Positions 47,616 to 60,506 of a DNA stretch of 64,000 bases are shown here, one piece after another. The notes beneath the pieces are model-generated. The model saw nothing but the letters and a program-made list of their open reading frames with translations, did no database searches and was not told where the DNA came from. A program made the translations under genes and the position numbers. The stretch's first letter is position 1, and each line of letters opens with the position of its first letter. This stretch comes from Pogostemon cablin (lineage: Eukaryota > Streptophyta > Magnoliopsida > Lamiales > Lamiaceae), in the NCBI GenBank assembly GCA_023678885.1, contig CM043013.1:20554791-20618790 (forward strand). Direction: 5' to 3'.

Positions 47616-48800
47616 CTATTGTACCTAATTGTTAAGGTACAATTGGGTCAATTTTGATCCATTGACCCGACATATATAAGGTAAAATGAAATCTTAATTT
47701 TATTTTCAATTCTCCCTTTCTCTCTCTCTGCTCACCTACCTCACCTTCTCCCTCTCTCTTCACTGACACTCACCACCGCACCTTCTACCTCTCTCAATCG
47801 TACTCCACTACCAAACTGCCTCAAGTCGTATCTTCTCTTTGTCGTCTCTCCTCCACGATCGTCTCTGTTGCTATTCTATTGCCGTCGCTGCTCATTTTCT
47901 CTCCGAAATATGGTGAACTGTCGTCTCTCCTCCACCCATCGTCCTTGTCGTTACTCCACCGCGCACCGTTGCTGATTTTCTCTCTGAAATATTTCATGAT
48001 TCAAATATGATAATGTTGCTTCTTCGATGTCTAATTCATCTTGAAAGATTTCAATTTGATTCTTCGATTCTTCGTGTTATCTTCTCTTTTCAAAATCTTC
48101 ACGTCATTTCTGATTAGATCTAACTATTTGAGTTGTTAACTTTCTCATTGTTCGTGGTAATTTTGGTCAGATATCGCTGAATGTCTCATCCCGTGAGTTG
48201 AAAAAGTTGTTTGGTTGCCTTCACAATTACTGAGCATTGAAAATTCTGGTGGAGGATTTAGATGTTTATTAATGTATACTTTTTTACTATACAGTGTATA
48301 CATTTATTGAGCAAATGTATATCGTTTTATTAATAAACAGTTGAGGTGTTCGAAGGCTGGTTTATTAATATATACTTTTTAAATATATAGTGTATACGTT
48401 TTTTTGAATAAGTGTATAACGTTTTTTAATAACAGCTGGAGTGTTCAAAGAGTGATTTGGTTGCAATTGATGAAGAGTTTCATAGTATTCATAATCAGAA
48501 TTGTGTTGAAGGAATGATTGATTTTAACTCGTTTTATAATTAAAGTGTATAAGTTTTATTGAACAAGTGTATAACATTTTATTAATAAATGTATATTTAT
48601 TAATAACTAACTGTATTAGTGAGCAATATGAAGAAACATAAGTAAAAAGTAAAAACAAGAAGAGTGAGGAGGAAAGTGACGTCTGCATCCTGTTTCAACA
48701 TTTTTATACTTGACCCATTTATGAATATGGGTCAGTTACATGAGTATACACTTGTGTACAATAGATCAACTCGTGGATTTTTATAAGCCAATGTTGAGAT
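47616..48800. mobile_element. Possible TIR element
   Basis: GTCTATTGTACCTAATTGTTAAGG and GACCCGACA at the left are loosely mirrored by GGGTCAGTTACATGAGTATAC and TTGTGTACAATAGATCAAC at the right. The interior repeats ATGTATA-CGTTTTATTAATAA motifs (48290-48600) and has a pyrimidine-rich block. No target duplication confirmed. Confidence 0.4.
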
Positions 48801-48822
48801 GAATTAAACTATAATTTTTTAA

Positions 48823-51304
48823 GAGGAATTACCAACTATAGCCCATTTTGAATTTTAGATAGGCAAAAATGCCCCCTTTTAACTTAAATTAAGCAAATCT
48901 GCTCACTTTCATCATAAAATTACTATATCCCTATCATATATCATTTATATTTAAAAGGTGACATGATTGACAGAATTATTTTGAAGATGAAATTAAATGA
49001 CAGAATAAGATTAAAAGCCCGACATAATCAATCACTAAATAAAAAGCCCGAATTGATGTAATAAAACAATAAATTTAAAATGGGGGTGTTATCCAACTAG
49101 TTTAAATTTGGATTTTGGAAATACGTGTGTTAGGGTTTAATGATAATAATATTGTTAATTAAGTAATTTATTATGCCCAAATAGAGATTGAAACAAGTAT
49201 TTACTATTATCTATTCATAATAACAATCTTCATTTCTGTTGTTATTATTTTTTAAAGTTGGAATAACAAACTTTGGAAAAACTCTAAATGTTACATAAAA
49301 AGTTATAAATATTTTTTTTTCATTTGATTGGGCAAATCATGAAAAAATATAAAAATTAACATGGATAAAAATTGGAAAATTAATCTATTTATTAATTATA
49401 ATCTTTATTAAGAGGGAACACTAATTAATTATAGTGTTTAAATGTTATTAATTACTTAATGGAATAGGAAATGATGGAAATATAGATTTCAAATGGAGTA
49501 CATTATTTTGGCATTTCATTTAAACCCATTCACTAAATTGACGGAAACCAATTTCTTAAATTTAATAAATATTAGGGTTCAATAAATATTAGGTACAAAA
49601 CGTATTTAAATATTACTAATTCATATATTCACTATAGAAAATTACGCACAGATACAAAATTTAATTTTGTTTTTCCCATATTACCCATACTTACTGAACA
49701 TCAATATGCATCGTGTGAAGCAAATTAAAAAAAAAACTCGATTAAGTATTTATATGTATATACATCACTGTGCACTCAAGATAAATAATTTTTTGGGAGA
49801 AAAAATGAATAAATTATTTTTATGAATATACATAAGTGTACATTTAGGTGAGATAAATAATCGTTGAAGATAGAGTCATTGAGTATAACCTTAATTTGTA
49901 GACACGTGTTCACAATGTACTTAATCAATCTGAATTTTGATTAATTAATCGGAAACTTGTACATTTAGGAGAGATAAATATTAATCGAAAACTTGTACAT
50001 TTAGGAGAGATAAATAATTATTGAAGATAGAGTCATTGAGTATAACCTTAATTTGTACACACGTGTCCACAATGTACTTAATCAATTAATTAATCGGAAA
50101 CTTATCACAAAATGAAGAATAAAGTCACAATTAGAAGAACGATGACGAATATGTAAATTGACGTGCATTTAGAGAGAGAAATAATAGAAAGTGACCGCAG
50201 AGTGAATTAGTAAAATGATTTTTCCTAAATTATGGAAAATAATTTTTTCGTAAATTATTTCTTTCAAAATCTGTACATCAGCGTGCATTTAGAGAGAAGA
50301 ATAAAAGAAAGTGACAGCAGAGAGAATTAAGAAAATAATTTTTTGCTAAATTCCCTTTCCTAAAATCTCGAGTGATAAGTATAATAATAGTGTACATCCG
50401 TGTATAATAATAGTGTACATCCGTGTTCAACGAAATTATTATTTTGTATAAACGTTGAATATTAAACGTTGTGAATAAGGATAATGTTGGGAGAAAAAAT
50501 CGTTCTGTATCCCGTAGTAATTATATTAGATTAATGTATTTATTAATAATTAGGTTGTAAATACACGTACCTATATTTAATAAACCCAATGGGTCAATAA
50601 ATATTAGATACAAAACGTATTTAGATATTATTAATTCATACATTCGATATAGAAAATTACGCACAGATACAACATTTAATTTTGTTTCTCCCATATTACC
50701 CATACTTACTGAACATCAGTGTGCATCGTGGGAAGCAAATTAAAAAAAACACGATTAAGTATTTATATGTATATACATCACTGTGCACTTATTTGAGATA
50801 AATAATTTTTGGGGAGAAAAAAAATGAATAAACTATTTATATGAATATACATCAGTGTACATTTAGGTGAGATAAATAATTGTCGAAGAGAGAGTCATTA
50901 AATACAACCTTAATTTGTACACACGTGTGCACGATATACTTAATCAATCTGAACTTTGAATAATTAATCAAAAATTTATCACAAAATGAAGAATGAAGTC
51001 ACAATTAGAAGAATGAAGACAAATATGTATATTGACTTGCATCTAGAGAGAGAAATAATAGAAAGTGAACGCAAAGAGAATTAGTAAAATAATTTTTTCC
51101 TAAATTATTTCTTGCAAAATCTGTGTGCATTTAGAGGGAGGAATAAAGTAAGAGACCACAGAGATAATTAGGAAAACGATTTTTTCCTAAATTATTTCTT
51201 TCAAAATCTGTATATCATTGTGCATATAGAGAGAGGAATAAAAAAAAGTGACCGCACAGAGAATTAGGAAAATATTTTTTCCTAAATTTGGAACTTGTAC
51301 TCGT

Positions 51305-51340
<36 letters not shown>

Positions 51341-52119
51341 AATTGAAATCATACTAATTTTGGAAATTGCCCAATTGAGTTTATTGCCTATTTAATTTAA
51401 ATAAGAAAATTTTGAAATTAATGACTAAAATTAAGGGGATTATGAGTTCCGTCATTAATTAATTGCTAAATAAATCAATACACAGTAAGAAAATTTATTA
51501 ATTCTCCTAATTAAGTTTGAAGTAAATCACTTGTTTGTTTGAAAGCCCAAAAAGCCCGAATTAACTCATTTGCTTAAAATTAATTATTCTATCCATTATT
51601 TTAATTAAATAATTAGTTAATGGGTAGCATTAATAATTTTGATAGGGGACAATTCCTCTGAAGGGACAAATAAGGGGGTAATTTCTCAAATTGACATAAT
51701 AGACAAATATTTTGGTAGAAGGCAATTGCTTACATTGATCGAATAGACAAAATTTTGATAGGGGACCATTCCTCTAAAGAGACAATAAGGGGGTAATTTC
51801 AAATAAGTAAAAAATTGATAGGGGGCAATCTTTCACATTGACAAAATTTTGACATGACCGAATAAGCAAAATTGTGATGAGGGCAATTCCATTAAAGGGA
51901 GAATAGGGGTCAATTGTTATAATAAAAGGGGGCTATTTATAATCGATCAATTAAGTAACTGACATAATTTAAAAGTTAAGTCAAACTGTCAGACCTATTA
52001 ATTAGCATAAGGGTATTTTAGTAAAGTTAGATCAAAAGTGGACAGTTTTGTATTTTTTAAAGTTGACCGGGTATTTTTGCATAATGATTATTGATAATGG
52101 GCATTTCTACCAATCCCCC
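48823..52119. mobile_element. Mutator-like element with internal tandem duplication
   Basis: 3297 bp. Terminal inverted repeats of about 60 bp with mismatches: GAGGAATTACCAACTATAGCCC at the left and GGGCATTTCTACCAATCCCC at the right, each followed inward by a GCAAAAATGCCC / GGTATTTTTGC match. It is flanked by the 9-bp duplication ATTTTTTAA (48814-48822 and 52120-52128). No transposase recognised. About 1 kb of the interior is duplicated in tandem and contains shorter iterated units. Confidence 0.75.
49580..51300 (+). repeat. Tandem duplication of about 1 kb with shorter iterations
   Basis: 49580-50590 and 50595-51300 share long stretches in the same order (ACAAAACGTATTTA, AAAATTACGCACAGATAC, CCCATACTTACTGAACATCA, CACTGTGCACT, ACACGTGTNCACNATNTACT) at an offset of about 1015 bp. 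Within each, a unit with GTGCATTTAGAGAGAG and GTGACCGCAGAG is repeated (about 50160, 50283, 51040, 51125, 51210). Confidence 0.8.
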
Positions 52120-52128
52120 ATTTTTTAA

Positions 52129-52943
52129 TTCTCAAAGTCCTGATTCATATTTCAACTCTATTAGAGTAAAAAATCTATACACAAAGGCTAAATAAAGTAA
52201 ATACAAACTACTAAAAGTTGAAAACTAAGTGATAGATGAATTAATCTACAAATTAATTTTTTTTCGTCTTTTCACTACGTCTCCGTTCCATTTTTGTTGA
52301 TGTACGCATGCTTTTATTTATTTATTATTATTATTTTTTAAAATTTTGGAAAATTGGAATGAATTTACCTTCCTCTTTCTTCGTCCACGTTTTGTGAGAG
52401 ATGGTGAGATTTCGAATTTTTAGTTTGTATTTGATAGCAGGTCTGCTAAGATTTTGGTGGTGAAAGTAAAAATTATAATTTGTGTGTAAATTTAAGAATA
52501 AGATTATTTTAGTAATTTCAATATAATTTTTTAAGACTGTTAAATGCCTTAAGCAAATGCTCGGGTGGTAATAGCACCGTTCTATAATATATGAATCATT
52601 GTTTGACTGTACTTATAAAGTGTTTAAATTCATGTCAAAAGTAAGATTTGAATCCCGGCCCATTCTGCAGCAGTGTTCATCTGGAAGGGCTCATTTAGGG
52701 ATGTCAACGGGTAGGGTACCCGTTTATTTTGGAGTACCCGTATCCGTAACCGTAACCGATTAAAAAATAATTACCTGTCCTGTTTAAAAAAATTATATGA
52801 TACTCTTACCTATTATATACCCGTTTAATATTCATTTATTTATACTATATATTTATATTTTTGTATTGTTTAAATAAATATAATAATAAAATGGAGGCGG
52901 CTATTTGCACTCTAATCTATTAAACAAACCCCAATTGTTAAAT
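52129..52943. other. Intergenic DNA with a SINE-like patch
   Basis: 52555-52690 contains GCTCGGGTGGTAATAGCACC and, about 100 bp on, AGATTTGAATCCCGGCCC, resembling A-box-like and B-box-like internal promoter motifs of tRNA-derived SINEs. Element ends of the CGGGTAGGGTACCCG type follow at about 52707-52770. No gene. Confidence 0.35.
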
Positions 52944-53292
52944 GAAATAATTACTGATAGGTACACACTTTGTACCCCTAATTACTACTAGATACATTGA
53001 TTTAAAATAATTATTATTTAATACAAAATATTAAAGTAAAATACCAAATATACCCCTAAACTCATATACCTTTAAAACACTAACCCCAACCTCCACCCAC
53101 CACCGGACCACCGCTGCCGCTGCCGTGGTCCGGTGGTGGGTGGAGGTTGGGGTTAGTGTTTTAAAGGTATATGGGTTTAGGGGTATATTTGGTATTTTAC
53201 TTTAATATTTTGTATTAAATAATAATTATTTTAAATCAATGTATCTAGTAGTAATTAGGGGTACAAAGTGTGTACCTATCAGTAATTATTTC
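52944..53292. repeat. 349-bp near-perfect palindrome
   Basis: Arms 52944-53111 and 53125-53292 (168 bp each) are reverse complements with at least one mismatch (T/C at about 53072), separated by 13 bp (CGCTGCCGCTGCC). The arm sequence resembles the left part of the element at 46264-46764. Transcription across it would give a long stem-loop RNA. Confidence 0.9.
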
Positions 53293-54765
53293 TTTTAATT
53301 AAAAGGAAAAAATAATTAAAATATTTAAAATTTTATTAATAAAAATTTTTAAAATATAAAAAAATTCAATAAAAAAAAATACGTCCAGGTGATTTCATAA
53401 AAAAAATAAAAAAATAAAAAATTGGATGTTGTTCATGATATTTTTAAAAAATAATATATCGAAAAAAAAAAGGTTTGATATTTATATAATTACTTTTGTA
53501 AAAAAGAAAATGTAAAAATGCAGATATTTTTTTTATAAAACATGTATATTATTGTTGGTAGAGATTGTAATTATTAATTAATAGTATGATTTAAGTTTGA
53601 GTTTGAATATTAAACTGAAATGCGAAGGGTAATTGTATCTAATGCACATGTTAATAGTTTCTTTATTAATATTTAATAAATAAAATTATATAATGAGATA
53701 ACACATATACTATTAATTTATATACTTCTTTTGAAAAAAAAATTATTGATATAAAACCTATATACTAAAATTATTAATTTATATAAAAATTTTGTTTAAA
53801 TTTATATAATTTATTAAATTCCATAATACCACATTTAATATAAATTTATTTTATTTTTTATAAATAGGTTTTTCTTGTAAAAATAATAAATAGTAGTTTC
53901 AAATTTTTATTAATATTTTTTTTAGCATATCTATTTTTTATTTTCTTAAAAAATATTTTAAATGAATTTTTATTTTATTGAATATGTCTGCCTTTGATGG
54001 CAGGGTGTGTGGAGATTTCAAAGGATGTTTATTGAGCTTTTCCATACATGAAATGATTATGGACCGTTAATCTTCTGTGCAACTTGAAACGCTTTCTGCC
54101 GTCTGGATATCCGAAAATGGTTTTGCACTAGATCCTTTCTAGAAGAAAATCATTAAAACCAGGCAATTTCACTTCCTCCGCCTTTACATCCAAACTCATA
54201 TAGATCTGTTCTTTTTGTGACTAAATCCGCTTTCCTTCCTCCTAAAAATGGGGTAGGAAACTAGTTGTTGTGTCGAGGAGAGCCACAAGGGTCCGCTAAG
54301 ACATTTACATAAAAGAAGACGGCGGGAGGCAAGTGGCGCTCAACATCATTAGTATAATTAATATATTTTGTTTTATCAATTTGTATGTTTTTATTTTTTA
54401 TTCTATTCGCTATAATGTATGAATTTTTATTCATTCATGCATAATTTTACTTCATAAATGTATTGTGTTTTATACTAAAATATAAATCTAAAATTGAATT
54501 GATATGTCAGAAAATATTATAGTACTACATCACAACAACTACAGTTAGTTACCAAAATAAAATATCAATATTGATAAATTTTAAAAATTTTAAAAAATTA
54601 TTTATTAAGAATAACATATATACATTATTCCAAAATAAAATATCAATATTGATAAATTTTAAAAATTAAATAATTTATTTGTTAAAATAATATATTTATT
54701 AAGAATGACATATACATTATTAAATTATAACTAATACAGTTAGTTATCAAAATTATCATACATAC
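53293..54765. other. AT-rich intergenic DNA
   Basis: No gene supported. A GC-richer patch at 54000-54340 has no recognisable frame. A 45-bp segment (CCAAAATAAAATATCAATATTGATAAATTTT) is duplicated at 54553 and 54629. Confidence 0.5.
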
Positions 54766-55834
54766 AGGAGCTGGCGTGTCTATTTTTCTTCCACATCGCC
54801 ATCCCACGTGTTTAAAATGACGTAGTTTTGATCCCTGCAATAATCCACCTATTAAAATAAAAAAATAGGTATTTACGTAATCCAAATGAATAAAACATGT
54901 TTTGATCCTGCAATAATCCCCAAATGAATAAAACACGTATTTCCTGTGAGCATAACTTTTCATCCCCAATTGAAGATCCAATCGTATATTGTCTAACAAA
55001 ATTTGTAATTTAGTATTTGGAGAGATGTCAAGCGGTAATTCTCATTCATCCAATGCTTCCTCTCTGTCATATTCAGGTAAAAATTTGAAGAAATGCGCCC
55101 ATGAAGGTTTGGAGAATATAAGGTATTCATTTGACAGACGAGAACCCGTCTACCAATTGTTCGATTGAAACGTACCCTAATTGTTCCAATCAGGATTCGA
55201 GAAATTTGTGTTATTTTTTTTAATTTGAATTTCACAATTTAATTTTATTTAATTTTTTCGAACAATTATTGTTAGTTTTCGAGACAGTTTGTAGCTGACA
55301 AACATTCCGCATACCTATGTTTTTTTTTGAATCTTCAGATTAGATAAAAATACGAGTTTGATTGAATTCTTTTATTTTGTGTAAAGATAATGAAAATTTG
55401 AAAGAAGAAAAGGATTTGTGAATTGGTTTGAAGAGTGTTGGCGTTAGTGGTTGGTGATGGAAATAGAAAGTAGAATATTACCTCAGGTTTTGTTTGCCCA
55501 ATCTTATTTTCTAGAAATTTTTATTTGACACTGTGAATTCAATGTATCATGCACGATGTGGTTAGGGAAGGGAGGAGGAGACAAACCGTCTCTGTCAGCG
55601 GCATTGTGAAGTGGAGAAGAAGAGAAATCATCTCTGTCATGTGAAGTGGAGAAGAAGACAAATTGTCGATATCTGTCCTGTCTTGGGGAGAAGAAAACGT
55701 AAAGTCATATCCTGTTTTCTAAACGAAGTCGCCATAAAATTTCAAATTTTTTTAATTTTAATAGGTGGATTATTGCAAGGATCAAAACTACGTTGGGATG
55801 GCGACGTGGGAGAAAAATAGACACGTCAGCTCCT
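54766..55834. mobile_element. Element with about 90-bp inverted repeats
   Basis: AGGAGCTGGCGTGTCTATTTTTC...GTAGTTTTGATCCCTGCAATAATCCACC (54766-54865) is mirrored at 55748-55834. The left arm has about 15 extra bases. Between them is a tandem repeat of GTGAAGTGGAGAAGAAG (about 55600-55660). A TE-like flank (GGCGTAATTAACCC, about 55952) follows on the right. Class uncertain. Confidence 0.6.
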
Positions 55835-58583
55835 GGGCAAACTCCCAAGTGCCCGGTGGCTTGATTTGAAAAATGATTAAAGGTGGAGAACTTATTTGTA
55901 ATTATTGAAAAGTTTTGACTAATTTGAAATTCGCGAAAATGTTGGGACTTTTGGCGTAATTAACCCTAAAAAGAAAAACTTAAACTCTAACTATGATTTA
56001 TTTTCCTTATTGCGTGTTAATCATATAACGCGTGACATATAAGATGATTTACAAAACGGCGCATAAAATCGGAGATAATAAACGTGCACCATTTGGAATG
56101 AGGGGATAAGCAATTTTTATATACTCATATGAAAAAGCAGGTCCGTCCATAAGCAACATTATAAGCAAAAGTACATGACACAAACTGAAATAAATAAGTA
56201 TGTCGGGGAGAAATTGTGAAATATAAATTTGTAGGTGATTGATAAAGTTGAGACCTAAAAAACACTATACTAACTGAGGATGCATGTGTGATCATGTATT
56301 TGGGTGGGTGAGCAATATGGGATCCCATCCCATTCCCATTTAACAAAATGAAACACATCTGCACATATTTTTATTCTACATATTTATTTAATCTTAATAA
56401 GTGTCACAAACTCTCTATATTTAATGACATTATTTGTAGCTACCCTCTTTTTTAGTTTTTGTGCACAAAATGATATGGCAAAAGTTCCTGCACCACTGAG
56501 AACGCGGGGATACGGACCGTATTTCCATGTAAACACAATTTTTCCCCTTCCTAATCTATTTAAACTTATGTATTACTAGGGAGTTTAAATTATAAAGGAG
56601 TACGAAAATTGCAAAATGGTACGAATCTAAATCCATTGCACAAAAACTCACTCAAATGATATTCCTATGATCTCTACCTTTTCTCTTACCTTTCCTTCGT
56701 TATGCTACACCCTCTATATTGACAAGTGTGGAGATTTAAATAGTCTATATCCTTAATTACTTGACCTTTTTTGGACATAAGCTAGCTAACTAGCATCTTG
56801 TGAACCACACTATGTTGTACATGATGGTCTCTCGTTGTTGTTGTGTTTTTTTTTTTTTTTTTTTCTCGCTTAAAATTAAATAATCTTAATTATAAATTGG
56901 TGTACTCTTTCATTAATAGTTAGGACTCTTGGAGAAAAGAGAGGCTACATTTTTAGTTCCTTACGAATGAACTTATTTAAAAAAAAGAATTATGTAGTTT
57001 TGAATTTGGTTCTAGAAGCTGATTTTTTTTAAAGAAAAATATCACATTTGATCTGTAAGTATGTCCGGTATAAGTTTCTTTTAGATTTGAAGTCTCGTTT
57101 TTTGTTTAATTTTAATTGTTTTTGTCCAATTTTTGTCATTTTACAGAAAAGTTGTTTAAAAAACAAATAATTTAAGGTATGCACAGACTTGTGTAATATC
57201 ATCTCATAAAATTAATTCATGAGACGAATTAAAAGTGACAATATTTTACTTTCTCCATCGTAAAGAGTAATTCTCTCCATTTCTATTTTTTTCTGCCCCA
57301 CAAAATTGTGAACAATTAAAAAAATAACAAATGTAATAGTAAAAATAAAACATGATATTATCTTATTATAAGTTATAATTAATCAAAAAAAATATATTTA
57401 ACGACCTTATCATTATCATCTGACGGTCTTGCACCAGTACTGCTTAATAATTAAAATAAAAAATCATTAATTTTAAAAATTATGATTTGATTTAAAAATA
57501 ATAATAATCTCTCTAGCTCACTTCAAATAGTCCGGTCTATTCCTATCATCATTAATTAAACATGGTAATCCTACTTAAATTGACTAACTACATTGGAATG
57601 ACAAAACCTACTCAATACTTTTACATTAGTTAAAGACCTCTCCATATTGATTAACCTTTACGTCCATGGATAACTTTGTATCAAGGTGCATGTACCACAA
57701 TACAAACCCAATAAATAAAATAAATAAATAAATAATCTCCTTTTTAAAAAACAGAAGTTATATTTTTCTTTGATTCCTACATTTTAAAAGCATTTGAGTT
57801 ATATATAATCATTAATTTTGTATCGTCATAATATTGGTAACATTAATATTTTGCTTTAATATGTGTATTACCTTTGCCCAATATGAGGCAATAAATCATT
57901 GAATTTTTACATAAAATGATCCGTTAACATATTATAAAAGGCGATGCTTAATACAGGATGAGTCATTCTCTCGATACATCCATATGTTAAAATACTTAAG
58001 GAAAAGACTTTAACTATTAATTGTCAATTTTAAATTACAGCCTACAGTTGGCGCGGGCCTATGTGGCCATTTGGCATTCCTATTATTTAACTTTGTTTCT
58101 TTCATTAAAATTTTAAATTTTGTTATGAATTCTTTTTCTTTAATTTTTTTCCTTTTCATTAAAAATTTGAATTTTGTTATGAATTTTTTTTCTTATTAAT
58201 TTTAATTTTAAATTTATAAAAAAATTATACTAACATTTTTTACGAGTGATAATCTTTTTAATAAAAATTGATACCTAATTAATAAAAAGTGATACCTGAT
58301 TAATAAAAATTGATAGTTGTTCGATTAAATTATTTTATTAATAATTAAGGTAAAGACTTGTGTGACACGGTCAGAAAGTGATAACTTGTATAAAAGAAAG
58401 TGATAATAAATTAATGAAAAGTGATAATGCTAATTTATGAACCATTTATAGTATAAATAAAAAGTGATAATATTTTATAGCGAAAGTGATAACGATTTAT
58501 AGCGAAAGTGATAAATATTTTACAAAGTGAAAACGATCTCACGCAAGGCCTACCCAATAATTATTAGAGCCTATATAAAGTAA
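55835..58583. other. Intergenic DNA
   Basis: No gene, RNA or complete element supported. Poly-T at 56848-56864; AT-rich repeats of AAAAATTTGAATTTTGTTATGAATT (58108 and 58155). Confidence 0.5.
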
Positions 58584-59230
58584 TACTCCCTTCGTCCCGG
58601 TCAAAGTGTGTCATTTGCTTTTTGCACGTAGATTAAAGAGTATTATTATTTTATGTAAAGTGAGTAGGTGTATTAGAGAGATGTGATGGGTAGTGGTAGG
58701 CCATTGATGGGTCCTTTTTAATAAAAGAGAAAAATTGTACAATTTGGACGAGACGCCCAATATAGTAAAATGATTCTATTTGGGTGGGACAGAGAGAGTA
58801 ATATTTTAATAAAAAATAATATCTGATTAATGAAAAATGATAATCTTTCAATTAAATTGTTTCATAAATAATTAATTTATAAAAAGTGACGACCTTTGTA
58901 ATAAAAAGTGATACTACATGATCAGTAAAAAGTGACACCTGAACTAATTTATGAATAACTAATGTGAAAGATAAAAAGTGATAATATTTTTAATATAAAG
59001 TGATTAAATTAATGAAAAGTGATAACTGCCTAATAAAAATTTATAAACAATTGTTAAGATGAATAAAAAGTGATAACAATTCTAATAAAAAAGTAATATT
59101 TAATCAATTAAAAGTGGCAATCGTTCAAAGAAACAATTTTATGAACAATTCGTAAAATTAATAAAAAATAATAATAAATATAATAAAAAGTGGATATGAA
59201 CATAAAAAAATAAAATTACGTATTTAATAA
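58230..59230. repeat. Iterated AAAAGTGATAA motif region
   Basis: More than a dozen irregularly spaced copies of AATAAAAAGTGATAA-type motifs, with TTCAATTAAATTGTTT-ATAAACAATT in between. The same motif occurs at 38810-39140. A MITE (58586-58798) interrupts the array. Confidence 0.7.
58586..58798. mobile_element. Stowaway-type MITE
   Basis: Ends CTCCCTTCGTCCCGGTCAAAG and TTTGGGTGGGACAGAGAGAG with TA at 58584-58585 and 58799-58800. Confidence 0.8.
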
Positions 59231-59789
59231 AAAATAAAATAAAAAGACGTGAAATTTTGAAACCATTCATAATAATACTGTTTTAAAAAAAATCTATTTA
59301 AATTTATATTAAAAAAATAATAATAAGAGAGGTTTTGATGACTTTAATAGCCAGTGCAATGAAATGTGAGTTAATATCATTTTTAGTCCTCTAAGTATAA
59401 CGTTTTTCGAGTTTGGTCCTTTAACTTTTGATTTTCCATTTTTCGTCCTTTATCTATTCATGTTTTCTCAATATTAGTCCTTTATGTTTAAGCTAGTCCA
59501 TTATCAGTCCTATATGTCTATAAATGGTTCAGAATTAGTTCTATTTTGACTAAGTCAACATTTATTTTGACAAAGTCAACTTTTATTTTGCTAAATCCAA
59601 TCTACTATTCTGCTATTACCAGATTTTTCAATATTATGCCTAATTTTATACTTTGTTTTAAATATGATTCTCATCCATTTTCTTCAAAATAGGCATAGTC
59701 CATTACGACCATATCAGACCCATCATGCTTCCGTACATTAATCAATTAGCATTAATCTCGTAATTAACCAACTTGTAATAGTAACAGTA
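59231..59789. other. Intergenic DNA with TTTAGTCC-type repeat
   Basis: No gene. 59390-59520 repeats phrases such as TTTGGTCCTTTAAC and TATTAGTCCTTTA, typical of transposon ends; a partner end was not found. Confidence 0.4.
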
Positions 59790-60010
59790 TCTTTTTTGAC
59801 CGTCAGTCCACCGGGTATCCTGGAGGTTTTACAGCTGCTCCTCACAACCAACCACGTATCCTGCAGTGTGATGGTTCAATCCCGTTCCTTCAGCGAACCT
59901 CAGCACAACCCTGGTTCGTTTCCTACTCCGGGTGTACAGGATGCTGCTACTGTTTTTCGTCGGAAAGTATGGAGATTAGGGTTGAAGAAAAATGAAAGGT
60001 GGCATGTGGG
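59790..60010. other. GC-balanced segment at the viral boundary
   Basis: Composition rises sharply here. The plus frame reads PPGILEVLQLL and other unrecognised sequence. It lies just beyond the likely poly(A) region of the viral leader on the minus strand. It could be the distal viral leader or a host fragment; undecided. Confidence 0.3.
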
Positions 60011-60020
60011 CAGAAGCCCA

Positions 60021-60500
60021 AGAATATTTATTTATTGAATGGAGAATTTATTACACACTCATTCTCACTGAACAAGAGGAGATAACTCCTTTAGCTACCT
60101 ATTGTAGCTGCACTCAGAACTCTCATACAAAGAAAAGAAAAGAATATAATGTTTATTTTAAAAAGAGAAAACAGAGGGTGATGAACGATGCCTTCTGCTT
60201 CCTCAACTCACCTATTTATAGAGGCTTTCGGATTTGAAATCTGAATTTCAAAGCCTCCTAACTTCTTTTGATGTCACTGCTTACGTTATTTGCCTCGGAT
60301 TCCAACTTTAACAGCTGGCTGGTCCATTCTTCTTTATTGGATTCTTTTTTGTGACGTCCCTGCTTGAATCATTTTACATTGGATGCCAACTTTTCAGCAG
60401 CTGGCTGGTTTTTTTATTAGATTCCCCTTTGTGGGTCATCTTCCCTGTCGGTTACATGTCTCTTACCCTTTCGGAAAGGTCACCTTGCTCTTGCTTTTTT
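60021..60500 (-). promoter_or_regulatory. Caulimovirid promoter, leader start and poly(A) signal (second virus)
   Basis: On the minus strand: TATA box CTCTATAAATAGG (60223-60211); an as-1-like GGGACGTCAC containing TGACG on the opposite strand (60360-60351); and a duplicated CCAGCCAGCTG block (about 60402-60412 and 60311-60321). An AATAAATAAATATT poly(A) signal (60035-60022) lies about 150 nt after the expected transcript start. Promoter followed closely by a poly(A) signal is the arrangement that makes terminally redundant pregenomic RNA in Caulimoviridae. The sequence does not resemble the leader at 1-498. Confidence 0.65.
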
Positions 60501-60506
60501 GAGGAG

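Noticed and set aside
52555..52690. tRNA gene suggested by A- and B-box-like motifs
   Set aside because: The spacing is too long and no cloverleaf can be drawn; at most a SINE relic.
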